A DNA stretch of 64,000 bases from Metabacillus indicus LMG 22858. Lineage in GTDB: Bacteria; Bacillota; Bacilli; Bacillales; Bacillaceae. Below the pieces are notes generated by a model. It saw only the letters and a list, made by a program, of their open reading frames with translations. It had not been told where the DNA came from and did no database searches. The stretch lies in contig NZ_JGVU02000002.1 in the NCBI RefSeq assembly GCF_000708755.2, positions 1,488,001-1,552,000 on the forward strand, written 5' to 3'. Positions 57,213 to 64,000 of this stretch are shown here, in pieces; within the stretch, counting starts at the first letter, position 1; every line of letters begins with the position of its first letter. The position numbers and the translations under genes are program-made.

Positions 57213-57893
57213 TTATAGTTTAATAGAGTCTCCGGCTTTCATGACTTTTCCCATTTTACCTGGAAGGCTGTCCGCAAAATCCTGCGGATTCTGCTCAATC
57301 ACTGGAAATGTATTGTAATGCATTGGGACGACGGTTTTTGCCTTGATCCATTTTGCTGCTATGGCCGCATCCTCCGGCCCCATTGTAAAATTATCGCCGA
57401 TCGGCAGAAACGCAAGATCAATCTCTTCGAGTTCCCCAAGAAGCTTCATATCTGAGAAAAGGCCTGTGTCTCCTGCGTGATAGACTGTTTTTCCGCCATG
57501 TTTGAAAAGAATTCCGGCAGGCATCCCGGTATAAACGATTTTTTCTCCTTCTTCCTCATAGCTCGAGCCGTGGAAAGCCTGAGTCAGCTTGACCGTGCCA
57601 AAATCAAATGTGTGAGATCCGCCGATGTGCATCTCATGAACGTTGAGTCCCTTCCATCCCAGGTATGTAGCAAGTTCAAACGGCGCCACAACAAGCGCAT
57701 TATTTTTCTTTGCAAGCTCGATCGTATCGCCGACGTGATCATTGTGCCCGTGTGTAAGCAGTATCACATCCACTTTTAAATCATCCGTCTTCAGGTCTGT
57801 CTGACCGTTCCCGTTAATGAATGGGTCAATGATAATCGTGTGCTGATCCGTTTTAATCTGTACAACAGAATGTCCATGGTATGAAACGTTCAT
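57213..57893 (-). CDS. ytkL: UPF0173 metal-dependent hydrolase YtkL
   Basis: A protein of 226 residues from the ATG at 57893 ([16 protein letters not shown]), with GGGAGTG upstream; an in-frame ATG 15 bases earlier lacks a ribosome site. Metallo-beta-lactamase fold with the HxHxDH motif in [13 protein letters not shown], then [13 protein letters not shown] and VPMHYNTFP as further ligands. Substrate unknown. The second repeat array lies immediately upstream. Confidence 0.92.
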   Translation of the reverse strand: MNVSYHGHSVVQIKTDQHTIIIDPFINGNGQTDLKTDDLKVDVILLTHGHNDHVGDTIELAKKNNALVVAPFELATYLGWKGLNVHEMHIGGSHTFDFGTVKLTQAFHGSSYEEEGEKIVYTGMPAGILFKHGGKTVYHAGDTGLFSDMKLLGELEEIDLAFLPIGDNFTMGPEDAAIAAKWIKAKTVVPMHYNTFPVIEQNPQDFADSLPGKMGKVMKAGDSIKL

Positions 57894-58006
57894 TTCTCTC
57901 ACTCCCATTTAATTGATAGTTTTATCGTACTAAAAATAGAGGGGGCTGTCGAATGTGAGGGTGCGTGAGAATGCAATAGAGAGATTTCTATTTTGGAAGG
58001 CGTAGG

Positions 58007-58558
58007 TTGAGGGATTTGGCGTTTGGTGCTATCAAATCGATTGCAGACTGCTCTTGAGAGTTCTATTCCTGTTGTTCATTCAGTGCCAACAAAACCGATT
58101 CCGGCTGCTCTTGAGGGTTCTTATCCTGTTGTTCAGTGCCATCAAGTCGATTCCGGACGCTTCTTGAGGGTTCTTATCCTGACGTTCAGTGCCATCAAAC
58201 CGATTCCGGACGCTTTTTGAGGGTTCTTATCCTGCTGTTCAGTGCCATCAAACTGATTCCGGACGCTTTTTGAGGGTTCTTATCCTGACGTTCAGTGCCA
58301 TCAAATCGATTCCGGACGCTTTTTGAGGGTTCTATTCCTGTTGTTCAGTGCCAACAAAACCGATTCCGGCTGCTCTTGAGGGCTCTTATCCTGTTGTTCA
58401 GTGCCATCAAAATCGATTCCCGCTGCTCTTGAGGGTTCTATTCCGGCTGTTCAGTGCCAACAAAACCGATTCCGGCTGCTCTTGAGGGTTCTATTCCGAC
58501 TGTTCAGTGCCATCAAATCGTTTGCACACGACTCTTGAAGGCTCCATTCCCGCCGGCC
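58007..58558. repeat. Tandem array of 53-bp repeats (array 2)
   Basis: Units begin at 58007, 58054, 58111, 58164, 58217, 58270, 58323, 58376, 58429 and 58482, with a partial at 58535. Nearly all are exactly 53 bp; the first two are 47 and 57. Unit blocks: TTGAGGGTTCTTATCCTG, TTCAGTGCCATCAAATCGA, TTCCGGACGC. The open frames crossing it are not conserved because 53 is not divisible by three. It fills the gap between ytkL and the ald terminator and shares core blocks with array 1. Confidence 0.92.
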
Positions 58559-58587
58559 GGAAAAACCTTACTTCTCCACACAAAAAA

Positions 58588-58612
58588 AGACACGGGCTTC
58601 TTCATGCCCGTA
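58588..58612 (-). terminator. Terminator of ald
   Basis: Stem ACGGGC/GCCCGT on the minus strand across an eight-base loop, followed by a T-run, next to the ald stop. Confidence 0.75.
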
Positions 58613-58615
58613 TCC

Positions 58616-59734
58616 CTATTCACCAAGAAGAGCTCTTGCATCTGCATAAGTTAATGAATGCGCTTCTGCGACTGCTTCGTATGTGACAAATCCCTTCAGC
58701 GTGTTAACGCCTTTTAAAAGCGGCTCATTTTCAAGGCATGCTTTTTTGTACCCTTTGTTAGCAATCTGCACCGCATATGGGACGGTCACGTTTGTCAGCG
58801 CGATTGTCGAGGTCCGCGGCACCGCTCCCGGCATATTTGCCACCGCATAATGGAGGACCCCGTGCTTTTCATACGTAGGATGATCGTGAGTCGTGATTCT
58901 GTCGGTTGTTGCAAAGATGCCTCCCTGATCGATGGCGATATCAACAATCACAGAACCGGGCGTCATGCTCTGGACCATCTCTTCTGTCACGAGCTTCGGG
59001 GCCCGTGCCCCAGGGATGAGGACCGCACCGATCACTAGATCTGACTGGGCCGCAGCGTACGCGATATTGAAAGGATTCGACATCAGCGTGGAGATTTCTT
59101 TTCCGAAAATATCATCAAGCTGGCGGAGCCGTTCCGGATTCACATCAAGCATCGTTACATCTGCCCCGAGTCCGACCGCAATTTTCGCAGCATTTGTGCC
59201 TGCTACTCCTCCGCCGATGATGGCAACTTTTCCGCGCTTGACTCCAGGAACTCCTGAAAGCAGGATTCCCTTTCCGCCTTTCGTTTTTTCTAAAAACTGT
59301 GCACCGATTTGTGAAGCCATTCTGCCGGCCACTTCACTCATTGGCGTCAGCAGCGGCAGGGACCGGTTTGGGAGCTGGACCGTTTCATACGCAATACCTG
59401 TGACCTTCCGATCGATCAAAGCGCGCGTCAGCTCAGGTTCTGCTGCAAGATGCAAATAGGTAAACAGGATGAGGTCTTCGCGGAAATACTGATATTCAGA
59501 AGGCAGCGGCTCTTTTACCTTCATCACCATTTCCATAGACCAGGCTTCTTCAGGGGAAGAAACAATTTTCGCCCCTGCTTCTGTATACTGGTGATCGGGA
59601 AAACCTGATCCTTCGCCTGCATTTTGTTCAATATAGACTTCATGTCCTGCCTGAACGAGGTGAACAACGCCGGCCGGGGTCATAGCAACACGGTTTTCAT
59701 TATTTTTAACTTCCTTGGGGATGCCGATTTTCAT
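58616..59734 (-). CDS. ald: Alanine dehydrogenase
   Basis: A 372-residue NAD-dependent enzyme. N-terminal [20 protein letters not shown] with the substrate Arg and [12 protein letters not shown] with Lys; Rossmann [28 protein letters not shown]; catalytic His in [11 protein letters not shown]. It interconverts alanine and pyruvate; in B. subtilis it is needed for normal sporulation and growth on alanine. Start ATG at 59734 follows CACAGGAGGAAGATGT. No regulatory site is confidently seen in the 59735-59925 upstream stretch. Confidence 0.96.
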   Translation of the reverse strand: MKIGIPKEVKNNENRVAMTPAGVVHLVQAGHEVYIEQNAGEGSGFPDHQYTEAGAKIVSSPEEAWSMEMVMKVKEPLPSEYQYFREDLILFTYLHLAAEPELTRALIDRKVTGIAYETVQLPNRSLPLLTPMSEVAGRMASQIGAQFLEKTKGGKGILLSGVPGVKRGKVAIIGGGVAGTNAAKIAVGLGADVTMLDVNPERLRQLDDIFGKEISTLMSNPFNIAYAAAQSDLVIGAVLIPGARAPKLVTEEMVQSMTPGSVIVDIAIDQGGIFATTDRITTHDHPTYEKHGVLHYAVANMPGAVPRTSTIALTNVTVPYAVQIANKGYKKACLENEPLLKGVNTLKGFVTYEAVAEAHSLTYADARALLGE

Positions 59735-59923
59735 ACATCTTCCTCCTGTGCCATTACATTCCGTTTCTGCTATAAGTATTTCCTTTCTTTAGTATATGGA
59801 AACACACGAAATTTGGAAATCCATTCCTGCTAAATGTGCGCATCTGAACGTGCTCTTCTTCAGGCATGTGGAGTCTTCAGTGTCACTCCCGTTCCCTCAG
59901 CCCCCCAATAAAAAACACATACA

Positions 59924-59950
59924 AAAAACCCCGGAATCTCCGGGGTTTCT
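59924..59950 (-). terminator. Terminator of the SDR gene
   Basis: AAACCCCGG pairs with CCGGGGTTT over five bases, with a T-run on the minus strand right after the stop. Confidence 0.85.
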
Positions 59951-59951
59951 C

Positions 59952-60710
59952 TTATTGTCTTCGGCTCAGCACGTTGACTGCCCCTGAAGCTTCAACGATG
60001 GCTCCAGTGATCATGTCAGAATCTTCCTCGCACAAAAAGGAGATGAGCCTGCCGATATCTTCTCCGGTGCCGGATCTGCCTACAGGCGTTTCTGAATCAG
60101 GTGTTTTTCTCGACTCATGGATGGAAGCTTCCTTCATCTCTCCCACAATATTGCCCGGGCAAATCATGTTCGCAGTAATGCCATTCTCCGCTTCTTCAAT
60201 GGCAATTGTCTTTGTCAGAGAGGCAAGTCCTGTTTTCGCTGCGCTGAAAGCAGAACGGTGTAGCCAGCCGGATGATGATTCAGCTCCCTGAAATCCGTAG
60301 GTGATGATCCGTCCGTACTGCTGCTGTCTCATGACCGGTATCACTTTTTTGAAAAGGTGAAAGACCGCGCTAAGATTGCCTTCAATCATTTCATACCATT
60401 CATCATCTTCATAATCTGCAAGCTTCTTGCGCTCAAATATGTATGGCCCTGCATTATTGATTAAGCAGTCAATCCGGCCGAATGTGCTGAGAGTTTCATC
60501 CGCAAGCTTTATGAGATCATCTTTTTTTGTGACATCGCCTTTCAAAAAAAGCATGCGTTCGCTTATGTGCGCATATTTTTCTTTTAGCTGCAGCACAGCA
60601 TCTTCATCGCTGCGGTAATTGACCGTAACGGAGTAGCCTTTCTCAAGGAAGATTTCCGTCACTTTTCGTCCCAGTCCTTTGGAACCGGCTGTAATAATTG
60701 CGTGTCTCAA
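59952..60710 (-). CDS. Short-chain dehydrogenase/reductase-like protein lacking the catalytic Tyr
   Basis: A protein of about 252 residues. Start taken as the TTG at 60710 ((M)RHAIITAGSKGLG), nine bases after AGGAGG; the TTG at 60716 is only three bases from it. SDR fold: coenzyme motif TAGSKGLG (where TGxxxGxG is usual), LINNAGP and CPGNIVGE. The active site should read Y-x3-K, but the sequence is HRSAFSAAK, encoded TTC, so Tyr is Phe. Reductase activity is therefore doubtful. It may correspond to B. subtilis YtkK; not certain. Divergent from the permease gene. Confidence 0.8.
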   Translation of the reverse strand: MRHAIITAGSKGLGRKVTEIFLEKGYSVTVNYRSDEDAVLQLKEKYAHISERMLFLKGDVTKKDDLIKLADETLSTFGRIDCLINNAGPYIFERKKLADYEDDEWYEMIEGNLSAVFHLFKKVIPVMRQQQYGRIITYGFQGAESSSGWLHRSAFSAAKTGLASLTKTIAIEEAENGITANMICPGNIVGEMKEASIHESRKTPDSETPVGRSGTGEDIGRLISFLCEEDSDMITGAIVEASGAVNVLSRRQ

Positions 60711-60851
60711 TGGCAAAATCCTCCTCGGTGGTCCGGGAAATGTAATGCTGCTTCTTTTCCATTGTATTGAACAGAAAGGAATCTTACAATAATCTTATCT
60801 GCGCTGAATGTTTTTCACGGTGCGTTCACTTTTAAAAAAGGCGGAATACAT

Positions 60852-62147
60852 ATGTCTCAACCTGCAGTACGGTCAAAAATGGAACGTTTCGGTCTGGAAG
60901 CTGTTCCAAAGGAGCTCCGCAGCACATCATGGTTTGATTACTTTTTGATTCAATTATCTTTTTCGGTGAATGCAGGGAATTTCCTTCTTCCTGCTCTGGC
61001 CGTCATGGAAGGAGGCCTGTCTGTTATGCAGGCAGCCGTCTCCACAGTCATTGGAGCTGCATTGGCCTTTTTATTTGTGTCTCTGCTTTCGCTGCCCGGC
61101 TCAGTTCACGGAATTCCTGCCCAATATGCAATGAGATCGTATATCGGCGTCAGCGGAGCGCGTTTTTTCTCATCGCCGGTCAGAACACTGACCTCTCTTT
61201 ACTGGTTTTGCGTACAAACGATTGGCGGAACGTTCATGATCATAGAAATCTGCAGGCGCTATTTTTCTTTTTCCCCTCATTTTGCTCTGACTGCCGTGCT
61301 TCTTGGGATTTTCATGGCTGCCGTCGCTGCAGCCGGGTTTGATGCCGTCAAACGCATGACAAAGTACTTCCTGCCATTCCTTCTTGCGGGGCAGGCCGTT
61401 ATGGTTTATTTATATTTTACTGCAGATCCTGCTCTCTTATCATCGCCGAGTGTGCCGGAATATTCTTCCTCATCCCTGCCTGCAATGGCTTTTTATGCGA
61501 GCCTCGTGTTTGTCCAGTATATTTCAGGTGTCAGTGCTTCTGCTGATATGGCAAGATACGCAAAGTCTCCAAAGCAGGGATTCTTCGGACTCTATGCCGG
61601 CAATCTATTCGGATTTATCCTGACCGCACTTTTCGGCGCTTACAGTGCGGCACATTTCGGGGAGCTGAATCCTTTCATTTCAGCGAGCGCGCTGACAGAC
61701 TCGGTGACGCTTGTATCTGTCATTCTGATCTGTTCCATATTGTCCATGTTTTCCATCAACTTAAACAATGCGTATACAGGGGCTTTCAGTCTGCTGAATA
61801 TTTTCCCTTCCCTTGGAAGACTGAAGAGTGCAGTCGTGTTCGGCACAGCCGCTGTCGCATGCAGCACGATGCCCTCTTTAGTGACAGAAGCTTCCTCCTT
61901 TATTTCATGGATGGGCTCTGCCATCGTCCCGCTGTCTGCTGTTATTATTGCTGAATTTACACACTTGCAGCTAAAGGGCAGGGAATTGCATGTACGAAAG
62001 CTTAACAGGAAAGGTGCAGCGTCCATCCTCTGCGGCATTGCGTTTTATTGGATCATCCCGGAATCTCTGTCCCCCGGGTTTGTTTCTTTCATTTTTACAT
62101 TGGTGCTTTACACCGCTTTGCTGAAAGGACAAAAAAAGTCATCCTGA
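60852..62147 (+). CDS. NCS1-family nucleobase/cytosine permease-like transporter
   Basis: A 431-residue polytopic protein with about 12 membrane helices. N-terminal FGLEAVPKELRSTSWFDYFL and FSVNAGNFLLPALAVMEGGL match the NCS1 signature (purine, cytosine, hydantoin symporters), and LFVQYISGVSASADMARYAK is the conserved sixth-helix region. Start ATG at 60852 follows AAAAAGGCGGAATACAT. No nucleobase deaminase or regulator is adjacent, so the substrate cannot be inferred from context. Confidence 0.85.
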   Translation: MSQPAVRSKMERFGLEAVPKELRSTSWFDYFLIQLSFSVNAGNFLLPALAVMEGGLSVMQAAVSTVIGAALAFLFVSLLSLPGSVHGIPAQYAMRSYIGVSGARFFSSPVRTLTSLYWFCVQTIGGTFMIIEICRRYFSFSPHFALTAVLLGIFMAAVAAAGFDAVKRMTKYFLPFLLAGQAVMVYLYFTADPALLSSPSVPEYSSSSLPAMAFYASLVFVQYISGVSASADMARYAKSPKQGFFGLYAGNLFGFILTALFGAYSAAHFGELNPFISASALTDSVTLVSVILICSILSMFSINLNNAYTGAFSLLNIFPSLGRLKSAVVFGTAAVACSTMPSLVTEASSFISWMGSAIVPLSAVIIAEFTHLQLKGRELHVRKLNRKGAASILCGIAFYWIIPESLSPGFVSFIFTLVLYTALLKGQKKSS

Positions 62148-62162
62148 GATGACTTTTTTTGT
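62131..62162. terminator. Terminator after the permease gene
   Basis: AAAAAAAGTCATC pairs with GATGACTTTTTTT, overlapping the permease stop. It may also end transcription of the small gene on the opposite strand. Confidence 0.82.
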
Positions 62163-62330
62163 TTACTCTGATTCTTCTCTCGGCTGCAGATTTTCCTGCA
62201 GGAAGTTTTGCTCATATTGCTGCTCAACGACTCCGCTTGAATACGCTTCAGTGATTAATTGAGACGTTTCATTTTCACCTTCGTAATCGAAGTAGGCAGA
62301 ATGGTTTTTAGGATCCTTTTCTTTTCCCAT
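62163..62330 (-). CDS. 55-residue acidic small protein
   Basis: An ATG at 62330 preceded by AGGGGGCTGAAAGAAG opens a 55-codon frame ending TAA. The protein starts MGKEKDPKNHSAYFDYEGEN, continues TSQLITEAYSSGVVEQQYEQ and is rich in Glu and Gln with no membrane segment. The layout loosely recalls small YozQ-like (DUF4025) Bacillus proteins; I do not assign it. The terminator at 62131-62162 fits its end. Downstream of argH, separated by about 80 bases. Confidence 0.68.
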   Translation of the reverse strand: MGKEKDPKNHSAYFDYEGENETSQLITEAYSSGVVEQQYEQNFLQENLQPREESE

Positions 62331-62412
62331 CTTCTTTCAGCCCCCTGTCACCTGATTGTGTTCCCTGTTATCGTTTGTGAAATGGGGAGGAAATACGATG
62401 GTAATATCTTCT

Positions 62413-63786
62413 TTATGACAGAGCGTCTTCAGCTTTCAGCAGCGCTTCCTTTACTTTTGAAAAACCGGTGCCGCCATCACTGATTCTCTTTGCAACGGCG
62501 GTGTAAGGATCAATTGCTTCAAACAGATCTTCTGAAAATAAATCAGATGCTTCTTTGTATTCGGCAAGCGGGAGATCTTTTAAGTAGATTCCTTTTTGGA
62601 TGCACGTATACACAAGCTTTCCGACCACTTCGTGCGCTTCACGGAAAGGCATGCCTTTTTTAGCAAGATAATCGGCAAGCTCGGTCGCATTTGAAAAATC
62701 CTCAGTGGTCGCTTTCTTCATTTTTTCCTCTTTGACCTTGAGTGTGCCGATCATTCCTGTGAAGATCTGCAGACTGCCTTCAACCGTGCGGACCGCATCA
62801 AACATGCCCTCTTTGTCTTCCTGCATATCTTTGTTGTATGCAAGCGGAAGACCCTTTAACGTTGTGAGCAAAGCAAACAGATTGCCGTAGACCCGTCCCG
62901 TTTTTCCGCGGATCAGTTCGGCCATATCCGGATTTTTCTTCTGAGGCATCATGGAGCTGCCGGTTGCATAGGTGTCATCAAGCTCGACAAACTGAAATTC
63001 CTGGCTGCACCAGAGAATCAATTCTTCGCAAAGACGGGACAGATGCATCATCATGATTGAGCTGTTGCTTAAAAACTCAACAATGAAATCCCGGTCGCTT
63101 ACGCCGTCAAGACTGTTTTCATAAATGCCGTCGAACTCCAGAAGCTCAGCAGTCAGCTTGCGGTCGATCGGAAAAGTGGTGCCTGCGAGAGCACCGCATC
63201 CAAGCGGGGAAAGGCTGATCCGCTTCAAGGATTCCGAGAAACGCTGTTTGTCCCGCTCAAGCATCCAAAAATAGGCAAGAAGGTGATGAGCAAAGGAAAT
63301 AGGCTGTGCTCTTTGAAGATGTGTATACCCCGGAAGAATGGTCTCAACATTTTCTTTTGCCTGCTTGAGAAGCGTTTCCTGAAACGCAGAGATCAGTCCG
63401 ACAATTTCGTTCACATGGTTTTTCAGATACAAGTGCATGTCCGTTGCCACTTGGTCATTTCTGCTTCTCCCTGTGTGAAGCTTGCCTCCGACTGGACCAA
63501 TCTCATCGATCAGCAGTTTCTCAAGATTCAGATGGATATCTTCATAATCCACTGAAAAAGAAAGCTCTCCTTTTTCAGCTTTTTCTTTCAGAAGAAGCAG
63601 ACCGGTTTTAATCTGCTCTGCTTCTTCAAGTGAAAGAATCCCGCATTCGCCAAGCATATGAACATGTGCGAGGCTGCCCTGAATGTCTTCAAAGACAAGC
63701 TCTTGATCAAATGAAATAGATGCGCCAAACTCATCTACCCATTTCTCGGGTGTTTTTTGAAAACGGCCTCCCCACAGCTTTTTCAT
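62413..63786 (-). CDS. argH: Argininosuccinate lyase
   Basis: A 457-residue fumarase-superfamily enzyme. [17 protein letters not shown], the catalytic His in [15 protein letters not shown], and the signature [12 protein letters not shown] with catalytic Ser loop. Cleaves argininosuccinate to arginine and fumarate, the last step of arginine synthesis. Start ATG at 63786 overlaps the argG stop by ATGA, so both form one operon. Confidence 0.97.
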   Translation of the reverse strand: MKKLWGGRFQKTPEKWVDEFGASISFDQELVFEDIQGSLAHVHMLGECGILSLEEAEQIKTGLLLLKEKAEKGELSFSVDYEDIHLNLEKLLIDEIGPVGGKLHTGRSRNDQVATDMHLYLKNHVNEIVGLISAFQETLLKQAKENVETILPGYTHLQRAQPISFAHHLLAYFWMLERDKQRFSESLKRISLSPLGCGALAGTTFPIDRKLTAELLEFDGIYENSLDGVSDRDFIVEFLSNSSIMMMHLSRLCEELILWCSQEFQFVELDDTYATGSSMMPQKKNPDMAELIRGKTGRVYGNLFALLTTLKGLPLAYNKDMQEDKEGMFDAVRTVEGSLQIFTGMIGTLKVKEEKMKKATTEDFSNATELADYLAKKGMPFREAHEVVGKLVYTCIQKGIYLKDLPLAEYKEASDLFSEDLFEAIDPYTAVAKRISDGGTGFSKVKEALLKAEDALS

Positions 63787-64000
63787 ACATTCACCTTCTT
63801 TTTCCCCTGCACCATGCTGCTTACTTTTGTCGGAAGTCCATACAGCGAGATAAATCCGACTGCAGCCGCGTGGTCAAAGGAATCTTCGGTTGTGTAAGTT
63901 GCAAGCTTTTCATCGTAAAGGGAATACTCCGACTTTCTTCCTTCTACAATGCTATGCCCTTTAAACAGTTTGACACGGACTGTTCCTGTCACATATTCCT
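63783..64000 (-). CDS. argG: Argininosuccinate synthase, C-terminal part (cut by window edge)
   Basis: Only the last 72 codons lie in the window. The segment [19 protein letters not shown], then [21 protein letters not shown] and [12 protein letters not shown] is the C-terminal multimerisation helix region of ArgG. It makes argininosuccinate from citrulline and aspartate. The start and the ATP-binding part lie beyond base 64000. Coupled to argH by a four-base overlap. Confidence 0.93.
   Translation of the reverse strand, partial: EYVTGTVRVKLFKGHSIVEGRKSEYSLYDEKLATYTTEDSFDHAAAVGFISLYGLPTKVSSMVQGKKKVNV

Noticed and set aside
58007-58558. CRISPR array
   Set aside because: The units are contiguous with no unique spacers, vary in their middle blocks, and no cas genes are near.

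Overview
The window is chromosomal core DNA from a spore-forming Bacillaceae (a Bacillus/Metabacillus-type Firmicute). The evidence is the gene content and order: mutS2-polX-cvpA-zapA-rnhC-pheTS-ysgA-sspI-ysdC, infC-rpmI-rplT, thrS, dnaI-dnaB-nrdR, speD-gapB-coaE-ytaF-mutM-polA, phoRP, mdh-icd-citZ, pyk-pfkA-accAD-malic enzyme-dnaE, ytrHI, nrnA, ytoI, ytkL, ald and argGH. This closely follows the corresponding Bacillus subtilis region. Sporulation genes (sspI, ytxC, ytaF, ytrH, ytrI, ytvI), T-box leaders, TTG/GTG/ATT starts with strong GGAGG sites and U-tailed terminators all agree with this. Most genes lie on the minus strand. I see no phage, insertion sequence, CRISPR array, tRNA or rRNA.

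Layout: 1-6 kb holds the 5' end of an acyl-CoA ligase, YshE with a 27-residue membrane peptide, MutS2, PolX, CvpA and ZapA. 6-16 kb holds rnhC, pheTS with its Phe T-box, an rRNA methylase, sspI, an M42 peptidase, an all-alpha dUTPase, an ECF-type promoter with ysdB, and a VTT-domain protein. 15-19 kb holds the infC-rpmI-rplT operon with an attenuator and thrS with a Thr T-box. 19-26 kb holds primosome genes (dnaI, dnaB), nrdR, speD with a long structured leader, gapB behind a large inverted repeat, and a first tandem-repeat array. 26-36 kb holds coaE, ytaF, mutM, polA, an hflKC pair and phoPR. 36-45 kb holds a degenerate MaoC protein behind a cre-like box, mdh-icd-citZ, ytwI/ytvI, an FxsA protein, pyk and pfkA. 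45-53 kb holds a probable operon malic enzyme-GntR regulator-accD-accA, with a FadR-type palindrome in its leader, then dnaE. 53-64 kb holds ytrHI, nrnA, ytpI, ytoI, ytkL, a second tandem-repeat array, ald, an atypical SDR, an NCS1 permease, a 55-residue small protein, argH and the end of argG.

How they fit together: the window links central carbon flow (pfkA, pyk, gapB, citZ, icd, mdh, malic enzyme) to lipid precursor supply (accDA) and to replication and repair (dnaE, polA, mutM, mutS2, polX, dnaB/dnaI). Visible control elements are two T-boxes, the infC leader attenuator, CcpN-like boxes at gapB, a cre-like box at the MaoC gene, a sigma-W-like promoter at ysdB and a GntR/FadR-like operator at the malic enzyme gene.

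The points most worth a second look are the malic enzyme-regulator-accDA module with its built-in operator, two related 52/53-bp tandem-repeat arrays 33 kb apart, the speD leader that can mask its own Shine-Dalgarno sequence, and two genes with altered catalytic residues (SDR Tyr to Phe, MaoC His to Tyr).
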